Of a stretch of DNA of 64,000 nt, positions 18,697-28,331 are shown one piece after another (the first letter of the stretch is position 1; each line of letters begins with the position of its first letter). The translations under genes were made by a program, and so were the position numbers. Source of the DNA: Pseudomonas sp. NFIX28 (GTDB lineage: Bacteria; Pseudomonadota; Gammaproteobacteria; Pseudomonadales; Pseudomonadaceae); assembly GCF_900107395.1 (NCBI RefSeq), contig NZ_FNPW01000003.1, positions 174,632 to 238,631 on the forward strand, given 5' to 3'. The notes beneath the pieces are model-generated. The model did not search any database and was not told the origin of the DNA. It saw nothing but the letters and a program-made list of their open reading frames with translations.

Positions 18697-20043
18697 TCAG
18701 GTCGCATCCGCATGGCTGACCATGCCTTTGATCACCACCGCCGTGGTTGCCAGCGCCGCCGGGATCACCAGCGCGGTCAGCACCTGCTCGAAGTTCCAGC
18801 CCAGCCCCAGCAGCGTAGCGCCCATCCAGGCACCGAGGATCGCACCGAAGCGACCGATGCCGAGCATCCACGACACGCCAGTGGCGCGGCCCTGGGTCGG
18901 GTAGAAACGCGCGGCCAGGGACGGCATCGCCGATTGCGCACCGTTGACGCACATGCCGGCGACCAGCACCAGGGTCGCCAGCAAGGCGATGTTGCCCAGG
19001 CTTTGCCCTACCGCGTAGGCAAAGACGCCCGCCAGCAGGTAAAAGGTGCCAATGACCTTGTGCGGGTTGAAGCGGTCCATGGCCCAGCCCACCCCCACGG
19101 CGCTAAGCACGCCACCGAACTGGAACAACGCGCCGATAAAGGCCGCCTGCTCCATGCTCGCGCCGCTGTCGCGCATCAGGGTCGGCAGCCAGCTGGTCAG
19201 CAGGTAGACAATCACCAACCCCATGAAATAGGTCAGCCACAACAGCAAGGTGCCGACGCTGTAGGTGCCGGAGAAAATCACCGCAAACACGTTGCGCGCC
19301 TTCACGGTCTTCTGTTCCGGCACGCTGAAGCTCGACGCCTGGTTGACCGTGCCCGGCTCGATTGGCGCCAGGGCCTTGCGCACCTTGTCCGTGCCCCGAT
19401 TGCGCACCACCAGGTAACGCGCCGACTCCGGCAGCCAGACCAGCAGCACCAGCGCCAGGATCAGCGGCAAGACCCCGCCGATCAGCAGCAAACTGTGCCA
19501 GCCGAATGCCGGGATCAGCTTGGCGGAAATGAAACCGCCACCGGCCATGCCCAAGTTGAAGCCACAGAACATGCTGGTCACCAGCAACGACTTGTGGCGC
19601 TCGGGGGTGTATTCGGACAGCAGCGTGGTGGCATTGGGCATGCCGGCGCCCAGGCCCAGGCCGGTGAGAAAACGCAGTACCAGCAACTGGTCGACATTGG
19701 TGCTGTAGGCCGACGCCAGGCTGAAGGCGCCGAACAGCAGCACCGCGCCCACCAGCACCACTTTGCGCCCGAAGCGGTCAGCCAGCGGGCCGGAGCCCAG
19801 CGCGCCAAAGACCATGCCGATCAACGCGGCGCTCATCACCGGGCCGAGGCTGGCGCGGTCGATGCCCCAATCCTGGGACAGCGCCGGCGCAATGAAACCC
19901 ATGGCCGCGGTATCCAGGCCATCGAGGAAAACAATCAGGAAACACAGGATCACTACTCGCCACTGATAGCGCGACAGCGGCTGGGCATTGATAAAGGACT
20001 GCACGTCGAGGCAGTTCCCTACAGCGGATTGAGGCTGGTTCAT
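18697..20043 (-). CDS. pcaK: 4-hydroxybenzoate/protocatechuate MFS transporter and chemoreceptor-type permease
   Basis: Aromatic acid:H+ symporter of 448 residues. The AAHS-family signature DGLDTAA (Asp41, Asp44) lies in the first helix, the loop 2-3 motif GPLADRFGRK at residues 85-94, and a second conserved stretch MDRFNPHKVIG after helix 8. PcaK of P. putida imports 4-hydroxybenzoate and protocatechuate and is also needed for chemotaxis to them. It has its own PcaR-like site upstream and is separated from pcaI by 312 bases, so it probably forms a separate transcript. Confidence 0.92.
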   Translation of the reverse strand: MNQPQSAVGNCLDVQSFINAQPLSRYQWRVVILCFLIVFLDGLDTAAMGFIAPALSQDWGIDRASLGPVMSAALIGMVFGALGSGPLADRFGRKVVLVGAVLLFGAFSLASAYSTNVDQLLVLRFLTGLGLGAGMPNATTLLSEYTPERHKSLLVTSMFCGFNLGMAGGGFISAKLIPAFGWHSLLLIGGVLPLILALVLLVWLPESARYLVVRNRGTDKVRKALAPIEPGTVNQASSFSVPEQKTVKARNVFAVIFSGTYSVGTLLLWLTYFMGLVIVYLLTSWLPTLMRDSGASMEQAAFIGALFQFGGVLSAVGVGWAMDRFNPHKVIGTFYLLAGVFAYAVGQSLGNIALLATLVLVAGMCVNGAQSAMPSLAARFYPTQGRATGVSWMLGIGRFGAILGAWMGATLLGLGWNFEQVLTALVIPAALATTAVVIKGMVSHADAT

Positions 20044-20317
20044 TATTTTTATTCCACGCGAAAAAACGCAGGCGAACAGGTGCCAGCTGGGCTGGGCGGT
20101 TCAACTCGAAAAGGGTCTTGGCAGATCAGGCCTTCGGCAGGCGAAGGCAGGACAAAGGGACACGGCTGGGCGCGCGGGCGATGCTCATGGGGGTTGGCCT
20201 CTTCATTATTATGGGGTCGCCACGCAGCCATCGGAGGTGATGCTCCAATGGCCGGATGACGCTGCCGCGACATTAATGAGGCAAGGGAAAGAGCGTCAAT
20301 TCAGCAAGCGCGGATCT

Positions 20318-20332
20318 GTGCGTTTATCGAAC
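20318..20332 (-). promoter_or_regulatory. PcaR-like operator upstream of pcaK
   Basis: On the minus strand GTTCGATAAACGCAC, one base from the reported PcaR site GTTCGATAATCGCAC. It lies 275 bases upstream of pcaK and just outside the pcaR stop codon, in a 307-base intergenic region with no other recognisable element apart from AT-rich promoter-like sequence nearer to pcaK. Confidence 0.7.
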
Positions 20333-20350
20333 AGCTTAAGCAGGCAGCCC

Positions 20351-21193
20351 TCAAGCGAACAATTGGGCGCTGAGGTCGCGACTGGCGCTGAGCAGCCCCG
20401 GCAAAAAGCGTTGCTCCAGCTCGGCGCGGCTGACGCGGCCGGCGTGGGTACTGACGTTCAGCGCGGCCAAAACCTGGCCCGAAGCGTCGTATACCGGGAC
20501 GGCAATGGAGCGCAGGCCTTGCTCCAGTTCCTGATCGACAATGCACCAGCCTTGCTGCCTGACTTGCTGCAGGCATTCGAGCAGCGCCTGCGGGGTGTGC
20601 AGGGTTCGACTGGTCTTGGCTTGCAGGTCGGCATGCTCGAGGTATTCGCGCAGCGAGGCGTCGTCCAGCGCCGCTAGCAGGATCCGCCCCATGGACGTGC
20701 AATACGCCGGCAGGCGGCCACCGACCGAAAGATCGACCGAAATCAGGCGCTGGGTGGTGGCCGATCGGGCGATGTAGAGGATGTCGTCGCCCTCCAGGGT
20801 GGCCATGTTGCAGGCTTCGTGCAGCTGTTCGCTCATGCGGTCCAGGTAAGGCTGGGCCGACACGGCCAGCGGCGTGGAAGACAGGTAGGCGTGGCCCAGG
20901 GTCAGCACCTTGGGCAGCAGCGAATAGGTACGGCCATCGGTGGTCGCATAGCCAAGCTTGATCAAGGTATGCAGGCAGCGGCGCACCGCCGCGCGAGGGA
21001 TTTCCGTGCGATGGCTGATCTGCGCGATGGTCAGATGGCGCTTGCGCTCCTGAAAGGCCTGGACCACCGCCAGGCCGCGAGCCAGAGAAGTCATGAAATC
21101 CGGATCACCGGTCAGCGCCTGGATCCGCTTGGCCGGCGAAGCGACAATCGGAGGCGCCACGGAAGCGAAGGAATTACGCAATTGATCGTTCAT
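20351..21193 (-). CDS. pcaR: IclR-family activator of the pca regulon
   Basis: Regulator of 280 residues that in P. putida activates pca genes in response to beta-ketoadipate. The N-terminal winged helix is at residues 33-95 (MTSLARGLAVVQAF, then the helix-turn-helix LTIAQISHRTEIPRAAVRRCLHTL), followed by the IclR effector domain with YLDRMSEQLHEACNMATLEGDDILYIAR and GWCIVDQELEQGLRSIAVPV. The ATG at 21193 gives the usual PcaR N-terminus MNDQLRNSF; a 20-residue extension is possible but untypical. Two PcaR-like sites upstream suggest autoregulation. Confidence 0.93.
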   Translation of the reverse strand: MNDQLRNSFASVAPPIVASPAKRIQALTGDPDFMTSLARGLAVVQAFQERKRHLTIAQISHRTEIPRAAVRRCLHTLIKLGYATTDGRTYSLLPKVLTLGHAYLSSTPLAVSAQPYLDRMSEQLHEACNMATLEGDDILYIARSATTQRLISVDLSVGGRLPAYCTSMGRILLAALDDASLREYLEHADLQAKTSRTLHTPQALLECLQQVRQQGWCIVDQELEQGLRSIAVPVYDASGQVLAALNVSTHAGRVSRAELEQRFLPGLLSASRDLSAQLFA

Positions 21194-21269
21194 TTCAGGT
21201 TCTCTACGACGGAAGTCCGGCTTATTACAAGCCGTACTGAAGAGGATGCACAAGCCTGCACGGCCAACA

Positions 21270-21303
21270 TTGGGCGATTATCGAACCGTCGACCGATAAT
21301 CGC
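21270..21303 (-). promoter_or_regulatory. Two PcaR-like operators upstream of pcaR
   Basis: On the minus strand GTTCGATAATCGCCC at 21270-21284. A second, opposite-strand copy GACCGATAATCGCAA is at 21289-21303. Centre-to-centre spacing is 19 bases, close to two turns. They lie 77-110 bases before the pcaR start. Confidence 0.7.
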
Positions 21304-21835
21304 AATCGATCGCACCTCAGGGCCGTGCCGCGGCCATGACTGTTTTCCGCCGCCAATAAAGTCTCGCTTTGCGGGTTTAATCCATGCAACTTGTCAGGCC
21401 TTGTTACAGAACTGCGTGGGAACACTCTGTCATCCGGATTAAAACTTTCGTGTAACAAAACCCTGATATTTAGTTGATGATTTTTAACTTATTGCCGATA
21501 GAGTTATTCATGGCCGCCGCTATAATGAGTAAAGTGATCACCGGCGTTTTCTTGCGTTCGGCAGTATCACCAGGTTGCGTATCGGTAAATGACGCCTCCT
21601 GCTGCAAGCGCTTGACGCTCATCTGAATATGCCCGGCCAGTGCGCTTGCCAAAAAGTAACTGTTGCTACGACAGCTGTTCTTGTCCGATGCCGTGGCCGC
21701 ATGCAACAAGAAGCGGTTTTTGCAAACCCATCGCCACCTGGCTTCAATAAGCGAGCCGAGTACGAAGGCGGTTTGATAAAGCCGATCGAGGCAATGCGTA
21801 TCATCGGAATTATCTCAACTCAGTTAGGTAACACT
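21304..21835. other. Intergenic region, no supported gene
   Basis: About 530 bases, noticeably more AT-rich than its surroundings around 21440-21560. It should hold the pcaR promoter at its left end and that of the small gene at 21836 on the right. A 50-codon minus-strand frame (21470-21622) lacks a ribosome-binding site and is not accepted. Confidence 0.5.
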
Positions 21836-22036
21836 GTGACGAAAGACGAACTGCGCGCTGAACTTGAGCGCCAGGAACAACGTTACAAGGAAGTTTACGG
21901 AGGCGAAGTCACCACTTACGCCGCCCAGCCCGAACCAGAACGCAAACCTTGGCGCAAGCGTGCCAGCATTCTTGATCAGGCCTTTACCCAAGAACTGCAA
22001 AAGATGGAAAAAGAACTCAAGGCCGAACAGCCGTGA
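21836..22036 (+). CDS. Conserved small hypothetical protein with GTG start
   Basis: Protein of 66 residues, highly charged and predicted helical: it starts [22 protein letters not shown], has a proline-rich linker [11 protein letters not shown] and ends with an amphipathic helix [20 protein letters not shown] recall similar short proteins upstream of pitA-type genes in Pseudomonas, but no function. GTG is chosen because the helical region begins there and AGGT lies about nine bases upstream; the frame continues upstream without further start support. No membrane segment and no cysteine. Confidence 0.7.
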   Translation: MTKDELRAELERQEQRYKEVYGGEVTTYAAQPEPERKPWRKRASILDQAFTQELQKMEKELKAEQP

Positions 22037-22389
22037 CGCTGCTCTCCCCCAGGTTCGTCCCGCTGGGTAGCCTTGCGGGTAAAAGCTGATCGCCAGGCTG
22101 GCAGGTGCCTTCCGGGGCTGCGGCGAATAGCCACAAAAGAGCTCAAAAACCGTCATGAAATTGAAATTTCATACACGTGTTTGAGACGTTTGGCTGAACG
22201 TTGCATCCCTGCCCCCGAAGATCAGCCCCAATAAAATCAATGGCTTGCCCATGCCCCGAAAAACGGCATGGCCATTGGCCTGCCTCCAGCTTTTTCGTTG
22301 AAGAATGTTACCAACCAGCACCTAGTGCATCGATTACCAGGGTTTTCTGGCATAATCGCGCCCCCTTATGACCGGGTCAGAAAACCTTC
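22037..22389 (+). promoter_or_regulatory. Leader and promoter region of the phosphate transporter gene
   Basis: Gene-free 353 bases. An extended -10 element TGGCATAAT at 22348-22356 sits 34 bases before the ATG and is the best promoter candidate. Further upstream are a small palindrome GAAATTGAAATTTC near 22157 and a hairpin AACGGCATGGCCATTGGCC near 22262. No Pho box was recognised. Confidence 0.5.
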
Positions 22390-23865
22390 ATGATCGATTT
22401 ATTCAGCGGACTGGATGCTTGGGTGCTTGTGAGCCTCTTGCTCGCCCTGGCTTTTGTCCTCGCCTACGAGTTCATCAACGGCTTTCATGACACCGCAAAT
22501 GCGGTTGCCACTGTTATCTACACCAAAGCCATGCCGCCGCACCTGGCCGTATTCTTTTCCGGTGTATTCAATTTCCTCGGTGTGCTGCTGGGCGGTGTCG
22601 GCGTGGCCTATGCCATCGTCCACCTGCTGCCGGTCGAGCTGCTGATCAATGTCAACACCGGTCACGGCCTGGCCATGGTCTTCTCGTTGCTGGCCGCGGC
22701 CATCACCTGGAACCTGGGCACCTGGTACTTCGGTATTCCTGCTTCCAGTTCGCACACCCTGATCGGTTCGATCCTCGGCGTCGGCCTGGCCAATACCCTG
22801 CTCAACGACATCCCACTGCGCGATGGCGTGAACTGGCAGAAAGCGTTCGATATCGGGGCTTCCCTGGTGTTCTCGCCCATGGCCGGCTTCCTGATTGCCG
22901 CTCTGGTGCTGATCGGCCTGAAGTGGTGGCGCCCGATCTCGAAGATGCACAAGACCCCGGAACAACGCCGCAAGGTCGACGACAAGAAACACCCGCCTTT
23001 CTGGAACCGCCTGGTGCTGGTCATCTCGGCCATGGCCGTCAGCTTCGTGCACGGCTCCAACGACGGCCAGAAAGGTATCGGCCTGATCATGCTGGTATTG
23101 ATCGGTATCGTTCCGGCGCAGTTCGTGCTCGACCTTAATAGCACCACCTACCAGATCGAACGCACCCGCGACGCCACCCTGCACCTGAGCCAGTTCTACC
23201 AGCGCAACCAGGATTCCCTGGGCGAGTTCCTGGCCCTGGGCAAAAGCGTGAAAGACGACCTGCCGGGCAAGTTCCGCTGCAACCCGCAGCAGACCGAACC
23301 GACCATCGCCGCGCTGCTGGGCACCCTCAAGGGCGTCGCCGACTATCACTCGCTGCCGGCCGAAAGCCGCATCGAAGTGCGTCGCTACCTGCTCTGCCTG
23401 GACGATACCGCGAAGAAAGTCGGCAAGTTGCCGCACCTCGCGGCCCGTGAAAAGGCTGACCTGGACAAGTTGCGCAAAGACCTGACCGCCACCACCGAAT
23501 ACGCACCGTTCTGGGTGATCCTGGCCGTGGCCCTGGCCCTTGGCCTGGGTACCATGATCGGCTGGAAACGCGTGGTGCAGACCATCGGTGAAAAGATCGG
23601 CAAGCAAGGCATGACTTACGCCCAGGGCATGTCGGCACAGATCACCGCCGCCGGCCTGATCGGCATGGCCAACATCTTCAGCCTGCCGGTATCGACCACC
23701 CATGTGCTGTCTTCGGGTGTTGCCGGGACCATGGTTGCGAACAAGAGCGGCCTGCAAGGCGGCACCGTACGGACCATCCTGCTGGCCTGGGTGCTGACCC
23801 TGCCAGCGACCGTGGCGCTGTCGGGCGGCCTGTTCTGGCTGGCGTCGAAAGCCCTCGCGAGCTGA
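22390..23865 (+). CDS. pitA: PiT-family inorganic phosphate transporter
   Basis: Low-affinity metal-phosphate:H+ symporter in the inner membrane, 491 residues, similar in length to E. coli PitA (499). The two PiT signature copies are present: EFINGFHDTANAVATVIYT (residues 27-45) and, in the second half, FVHGSNDGQKGIGLIMLVL. Between the halves is a hydrophilic cytoplasmic domain of about 150 residues (ERTRDATLHLSQFYQ onward). A monocistronic layout is likely, since a terminator follows at once. Confidence 0.94.
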   Translation: MIDLFSGLDAWVLVSLLLALAFVLAYEFINGFHDTANAVATVIYTKAMPPHLAVFFSGVFNFLGVLLGGVGVAYAIVHLLPVELLINVNTGHGLAMVFSLLAAAITWNLGTWYFGIPASSSHTLIGSILGVGLANTLLNDIPLRDGVNWQKAFDIGASLVFSPMAGFLIAALVLIGLKWWRPISKMHKTPEQRRKVDDKKHPPFWNRLVLVISAMAVSFVHGSNDGQKGIGLIMLVLIGIVPAQFVLDLNSTTYQIERTRDATLHLSQFYQRNQDSLGEFLALGKSVKDDLPGKFRCNPQQTEPTIAALLGTLKGVADYHSLPAESRIEVRRYLLCLDDTAKKVGKLPHLAAREKADLDKLRKDLTATTEYAPFWVILAVALALGLGTMIGWKRVVQTIGEKIGKQGMTYAQGMSAQITAAGLIGMANIFSLPVSTTHVLSSGVAGTMVANKSGLQGGTVRTILLAWVLTLPATVALSGGLFWLASKALAS

Positions 23866-23881
23866 TTCGTTCAGCCCCAGC

Positions 23882-23917
23882 AAAAAGGTGCGCCCCCAGG
23901 GGTCGCACCTTTTTTTA
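23882..23917 (+). terminator. Rho-independent terminator of pitA
   Basis: AAAAAGGTGCG, loop CCCCCAGGGGT, CGCACCTTTTTTT; A and T flanks make it bidirectional. Confidence 0.9.
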
Positions 23918-23942
23918 TGCCTGAAATAAATGATCGACCTCT

Positions 23943-24061
23943 GTAGGAGCGAAGCTTGCTCGCGATGGGCTGCAAGGCAGTCTTGAAAGCTGATTCCGCG
24001 TTCTACCTGGAGACCTGTATCGCGCAAAGCGGACGCCATCGCGGGCAAGCCTCGCGCCTAC
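23943..24061. repeat. REPIN downstream of pitA
   Basis: GTAGGAGCGAAGCTTGCTCG left half; right half ATCGCGGGCAAGCCTCGCGCC, a sequence variant with GCCCGC in place of GCTCGC. Confidence 0.85.
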
Positions 24062-24132
24062 AAAACACACAGGCAAAAAAAAGGGCAACCGAAGTTGCCC
24101 AAAATGCCTTGCGTGCTCGTTACCGGAAAGAC

Positions 24133-24249
24133 TTAAGGTTTTTTGCGTTTATGCGCATCTTTCCAGATGAAAAATCCAAACCCGGCGAAAAACAGAACCA
24201 TGAGGCCGACAGTCAGCACTCCGGCGATCACCACATTGTCGAAAAACAT
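24133..24249 (-). CDS. ccoM: CcoM-like small membrane peptide (cbb3 oxidase accessory subunit)
   Basis: A 38-residue protein: MFFDNVVIAGVLTVGLMVLF, then FAGFGFFIWKDAHKRKKP. It has one membrane helix (about residues 6-29) and a short basic cytoplasmic tail. Sequence and size match the CcoM peptide found in the cbb3 cytochrome oxidase of P. stutzeri, where it aids complex stability. A near-perfect ribosome-binding site, AGGAGG, stands six bases before the ATG, which strongly supports that it is translated. No cco genes are nearby, so if it is CcoM it is encoded away from its complex. Identity is from memory of the family. Confidence 0.75.
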   Translation of the reverse strand: MFFDNVVIAGVLTVGLMVLFFAGFGFFIWKDAHKRKKP

Positions 24250-24394
24250 GACTGGCCTCCTGCTCTTGCCCGGTTGTTGATGGGGCTAAGTTAACCAAAG
24301 AGGCGGCGGGGAAAATTGACCGGGGTCAATGTCGCCCAAGACCGGGCGACGAGGAGGGGGAATAACTGATTTACATCAACGGATCGCGCCCATT

Positions 24395-24553
24395 TCAGCG
24401 CTTTTTCGGTTTTTTCGGCTTCTTCTTCGGCTTGCCCAGGGGCATTGCCTGTTCGAACGCCTGGCGCACTTCATTCAGGCGCTTTTCCTTCAGGTCATGC
24501 ACACGCTTGGCACGTTCGGCATTCAGGTCGATCAGATTGTCGTCTTGGCTCAT
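24395..24553 (-). CDS. Small basic conserved hypothetical protein
   Basis: A 52-residue protein, MSQDDNLIDLNAERAKRVHD at the start, a central amphipathic helix LKEKRLNEVRQAFEQAMPL and an extremely basic tail of Lys-Pro repeats (GKPKKKPKKPKKR). The tail suggests nucleic acid or ribosome contact but gives no function. An in-frame ATG five codons upstream (24568) is an alternative; neither start has a strong ribosome-binding site. I recognise it only as a recurrent Pseudomonas small protein. Confidence 0.65.
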   Translation of the reverse strand: MSQDDNLIDLNAERAKRVHDLKEKRLNEVRQAFEQAMPLGKPKKKPKKPKKR

Positions 24554-24764
24554 GGCGTTGGCTTGCATCATTCAGGTCAATGTCGACCGAAGCTTCTATA
24601 TAGAAGAGCTGCGGCCTTTGCGGGTTTGCCAATAATGCGGCGTGACGCGGCGACTGAACAGTGATCGGCCGACATTGAGTGCAATTAAAACCGACAGGCT
24701 GGCGATCCCGCCGCCCCCAGAGGATCAGCCGACTCCGCGATCGCCAGTATTGAAGCCGCGACCT

Positions 24765-25106
24765 CTAAACCTCGACGTCGACCCACAGCCCCTGGCGTGG
24801 CGCATCCTCGATCAGCGGCACCACGGGCACGGTGTTGTCGGCATTCAGCTCGTCCCCAGGCACGGCCAGGTGCAGTTCGGGATCCTCCTCGGCCTCGCGC
24901 TGGCGCTGGCGTTTTTGCTGTTGGCGCTGCTGCTCTTCGCGCAGCAGCAGTGCCGACTGTTCGGCATCGCGCTTCTGCAAGTCGATGGTGCTTTCGTTGG
25001 AACTTTGTTGCACCGACACCACCGGCGGGATATCCGGGCGCGGCCGGATGGGGTCCTGCTGGGAGGTCACTGGCACGGCACTCAAGGGCAGCATCGGGGG
25101 CAGCAT
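24765..25106 (-). CDS. Conserved hypothetical protein, proline/glutamine-rich
   Basis: Protein of 113 residues with three parts: a proline-rich N-terminus (MLPPMLPLSAVPVTSQQDPI and on to residue 35), a central highly charged coiled segment (residues 45-75, LLLREEQQRQQQKRQRQREAEE) and a C-terminus ending QGLWVDVEV. No signal peptide or membrane segment. GGAG eight bases before the ATG supports the start. Divergent from rapA with 218 bases between. Function unknown. Confidence 0.65.
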   Translation of the reverse strand: MLPPMLPLSAVPVTSQQDPIRPRPDIPPVVSVQQSSNESTIDLQKRDAEQSALLLREEQQRQQQKRQRQREAEEDPELHLAVPGDELNADNTVPVVPLIEDAPRQGLWVDVEV

Positions 25107-25324
25107 ATTATTTGGTCTCCTGTCGGCAGGCTGTCGGCTGCTGTGGGGGCGACTTGAGCCATCGGTCGCAAAGTTGTGACCCAGTCGTCACCCGATCGTG
25201 CCCAAGCCCGACAAATACGCCCGATACGCTACCGTCCAGCGTAGTTGTTTTTGTTAGAGTCCTTTGGCCTGAGGGCGCCGATCCGTTAACATAGTCGGCT
25301 TTTTCAAGGCGGGAGTCAGGCAGC

Positions 25325-28171
25325 ATGGCGCAGCAGTATCAACCGGGGCAACGCTGGATTAGTGACAGCGAAGCCGAGCTAGGTCTAGGCACCGTTCTGG
25401 CACAGGACGGCCGCTTGCTGACCGTGCTCTATCCGGCCACTGGCGACACTCGCCAGTATGCGCTACGGAATGCGCCCCTCACTCGCGTGAGGTTTTCCCC
25501 GGGTGACACCATCACCCACTTCGAAGGCTGGAAAATGACCGTGCGCGAAGTCGACGACGTCGACGGCCTGCTGGTCTACCACGGCCTCAACGGGCAGAAC
25601 GAAGTCGTCACCCTGCCGGAAACCCAACTCTCGAACTTCATCCAGTTCCGTCTGGCCAGCGACCGTCTGTTCGCCGGGCAGATCGACCCGCTGGCCTGGT
25701 TCTCCCTGCGCTACCACACCCTGGAACACACCAGCCGCCAGCTGCAATCGTCGCTGTGGGGCCTGGGTGGCGTACGCGCCCAGCCTATCGCCCACCAGCT
25801 GCACATTGCCCGTGAAGTCGCCGACCGTATCGCGCCGCGGGTTCTGCTGGCGGACGAAGTGGGCCTGGGCAAGACCATCGAAGCCGGCCTGGTGATCCAC
25901 CGCCAACTGCTGTCGGGCCGCGCCAGCCGCGTGCTGATCCTGGTGCCGGAAAACCTGCAGCACCAATGGCTGGTGGAGATGCGCCGGCGCTTCAACCTGC
26001 AGGTCGCACTGTTCGACGAAGAACGTTTTATCGAAAGCGATGCCGCCAACCCCTTCGAGGACACCCAGCTCGCCCTGGTGGCCCTGGAATGGCTGGTGGA
26101 CGACGAGAAAGCCCAGGACGCGCTGTTCGCCGCCGGCTGGGACCTGATGGTGGTCGACGAAGCTCACCACCTGGTGTGGCACGAAGACCAGGTCAGCCCG
26201 GAATACGCGCTGGTGGAACAACTGGCCGAAGTGATCCCCGGCGTCCTGCTGCTCACCGCTACCCCGGAACAGCTGGGCCAGGACAGCCACTTCGCCCGTC
26301 TGCGCCTGCTCGACCCGAACCGTTTCCACGACCTGGCCGCCTTCCGTGCCGAGAGCGAAAACTATCGCCCGGTGGCCGAAGCCGTGCAGGAGCTGCTGGA
26401 TAAGGGCCGCCTGTCGCCCGAAGCGCACCAGACCATCCATGGTTTCCTCGGCAACGAAGGCGAAGCCTTGTTGACCGCCGTCAACGATGGCGACAGCGAG
26501 GCCAGCGCGCGCCTGGTGCGCGAGCTGCTCGACCGCCACGGCACCGGCCGCGTGCTGTTTCGCAACACCCGCGCCGCGGTGCAAGGCTTCCCGGAACGCA
26601 AGCTGCACCCGTACCCGCTGCCATGCCCGGACGAATACCTGGAACTGCCACTGGGCGAGCACGCCGAGCTGTACCCGGAAGTCAGCTTCCAGGCCCAGCC
26701 GGACGCCGGCGAAGAAGAACGCTGGTGGAAATTCGACCCACGCGTCGAGTGGCTGATCGACCAACTGAAGATGCTCAAGCGCACCAAGGTCCTGGTGATC
26801 TGTGCCCACGCCGAAACCGCCATGGACCTGGAAGACGCCCTGCGCGTGCGCTCCGGCATTCCGGCCACGGTGTTCCACGAAGGCATGAACATCCTCGAGC
26901 GCGACCGCGCCGCCGCCTACTTCGCCGACGAAGAGTTCGGCGCCCAGGTGCTGATCTGCTCGGAAATCGGCAGTGAAGGCCGCAACTTCCAGTTCGCTCA
27001 CCACCTGGTGCTGTTCGACCTGCCGTCGCACCCAGACCTGTTGGAACAGCGGATCGGCCGTCTCGACCGGATCGGCCAGAAACACGTGATCGAGCTGCAT
27101 GTGCCGTACCTGGAAACCAGCCCGCAAGAGCGCCTGTTCCAGTGGTACCACGAAGCGTTGAACGCCTTCCTCAACACCTGCCCGACCGGTAACGCCCTGC
27201 AGCATCAGTTCGGCCCGCGCCTGCTGCCGCTGCTGGAAGAAGCCGACGATGGCGAGTGGCAAGCGCTGATCGACGAGGCGCGCACCGAGCGCGAGCGTCT
27301 TGAAGCCGAGCTGCACACCGGTCGCGACCGTCTGCTGGAGCTCAACTCCGGCGGCGCTGGCGAAGGCGATGCGCTGGTGGAGGCGATCCTCGAGCAGGAC
27401 GACCAGTTCGCCCTGCCGATCTACATGGAAACCCTGTTCGACGCCTTCGGCATCGACAGCGAAGACCATTCGGACAACGCGCTGATCCTCAAGCCGAGCG
27501 AAAAAATGCTCGACGCCAGCTTCCCGCTGGGCGACGACGAAGGCGTGACCATCACCTACGACCGCAACCAGGCGCTGTCGCGCGAAGACATGCAGTTCAT
27601 CACCTGGGAACACCCGATGGTGCAAGGCGGCATGGACTTGGTGCTGTCCGGCTCCATGGGCAACACCGCCGTGGCGCTGATCAAGAACAAGGCGCTGAAA
27701 CCCGGCACCGTGCTGCTTGAGCTGCTGTATGTCAGCGAGGTGGTAGCCCCGCGCTCGCTGCAACTGGGCCGCTACCTGCCACCGGCCGCCCTGCGCTGCC
27801 TGCTGGACGCCAACGGCAACGACCTGTCGGCGCGCGTCGCCTTCGAGACCCTCAACGACCAGCTGGAAAGCGTGCCACGGGCCAGCGCCAACAAGTTCAT
27901 CCAGGCCCAGCGCGACCAGCTGACGCCGAAGATCAACGCCGGCGAAGCGAAGATCGCCCCGCGTCACGCCGAGCGCGTGGCCGAGGCACAACGTCGCCTG
28001 GCCGCCGATACCGACGAAGAACTGGCGCGCCTGACCGCGTTGCAGGCGGTCAACCCGACCGTGCGCGACAGCGAGCTGGTGGCCCTGCGCCAACAACGCG
28101 AACAAGGCCTGGCGATGCTTGAGAAAGCGGCGCTGCGCCTGGAAGCGATCCGGGTCCTGGTGGCGGGCTGA
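25325..28171 (+). CDS. rapA: RNA polymerase-associated Swi2/Snf2 ATPase RapA
   Basis: Recycles stalled or post-termination RNA polymerase. The 948-residue protein has the full RapA architecture: N-terminal Tudor-like domains ([16 protein letters not shown]), Snf2 ATPase lobe 1 with Walker A DEVGLGKT (Lys183) and DEAHH at residues 278-282, motif III LTATPEQ, then lobe 2 with [18 protein letters not shown] and [10 protein letters not shown], and the C-terminal RapA domain. Length is close to the E. coli protein (968). A GGGAG site precedes the ATG and a terminator follows the stop. Confidence 0.97.
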   Translation: MAQQYQPGQRWISDSEAELGLGTVLAQDGRLLTVLYPATGDTRQYALRNAPLTRVRFSPGDTITHFEGWKMTVREVDDVDGLLVYHGLNGQNEVVTLPETQLSNFIQFRLASDRLFAGQIDPLAWFSLRYHTLEHTSRQLQSSLWGLGGVRAQPIAHQLHIAREVADRIAPRVLLADEVGLGKTIEAGLVIHRQLLSGRASRVLILVPENLQHQWLVEMRRRFNLQVALFDEERFIESDAANPFEDTQLALVALEWLVDDEKAQDALFAAGWDLMVVDEAHHLVWHEDQVSPEYALVEQLAEVIPGVLLLTATPEQLGQDSHFARLRLLDPNRFHDLAAFRAESENYRPVAEAVQELLDKGRLSPEAHQTIHGFLGNEGEALLTAVNDGDSEASARLVRELLDRHGTGRVLFRNTRAAVQGFPERKLHPYPLPCPDEYLELPLGEHAELYPEVSFQAQPDAGEEERWWKFDPRVEWLIDQLKMLKRTKVLVICAHAETAMDLEDALRVRSGIPATVFHEGMNILERDRAAAYFADEEFGAQVLICSEIGSEGRNFQFAHHLVLFDLPSHPDLLEQRIGRLDRIGQKHVIELHVPYLETSPQERLFQWYHEALNAFLNTCPTGNALQHQFGPRLLPLLEEADDGEWQALIDEARTERERLEAELHTGRDRLLELNSGGAGEGDALVEAILEQDDQFALPIYMETLFDAFGIDSEDHSDNALILKPSEKMLDASFPLGDDEGVTITYDRNQALSREDMQFITWEHPMVQGGMDLVLSGSMGNTAVALIKNKALKPGTVLLELLYVSEVVAPRSLQLGRYLPPAALRCLLDANGNDLSARVAFETLNDQLESVPRASANKFIQAQRDQLTPKINAGEAKIAPRHAERVAEAQRRLAADTDEELARLTALQAVNPTVRDSELVALRQQREQGLAMLEKAALRLEAIRVLVAG

Positions 28172-28193
28172 TCCCCCTGCCCTTCCGGTAAAT

Positions 28194-28224
28194 AAAAAGG
28201 CCCGCACAATGCGGGCCTTTTTTT
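28194..28224. terminator. Rho-independent terminator shared by rapA and the MFS gene
   Basis: AAAAAGGCCCGCA, CAAT loop, TGCGGGCCTTTTTTT; bidirectional between converging genes. Confidence 0.9.
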
Positions 28225-28234
28225 ATCTGCGTCT

Positions 28235-28321
28235 GTAGGAGCGAGGCTTGCCCGCGATGGTCGCAACGCGTTCTACAGCTTTACCGCGTCATCGTTCATC
28301 GCGGGCAAGCCTCGCTCCTAC
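28235..28321. repeat. REPIN between rapA and the MFS transporter gene
   Basis: GTAGGAGCGAGGCTTGCCCG and its exact reverse complement, the GCCCGC sequence variant, about 40 bases apart. Confidence 0.9.
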
Positions 28322-28331
28322 AAAGCACTGT

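Noticed and set aside
21470..21622. 50-codon minus-strand frame between pcaR and the small GTG-start gene
   Set aside because: No ribosome-binding site at its ATG, in an AT-rich intergenic tract; the hydrophobic stretch alone is not enough support.
22399..24048. 550-codon minus-strand frame across pitA and beyond
   Set aside because: It runs through the pitA terminator and REPIN and has no family resemblance.
24329..24664. Plus-strand frame of 111 codons over the small basic gene at 24395
   Set aside because: The minus-strand reading gives a coherent Lys-Pro protein; the plus reading is rich in Leu/Phe/Arg with no start signal.
25463..28207. Long minus-strand frame opposite rapA
   Set aside because: Same antisense effect; RapA motifs occupy the plus strand and the minus frame has no recognisable domain.
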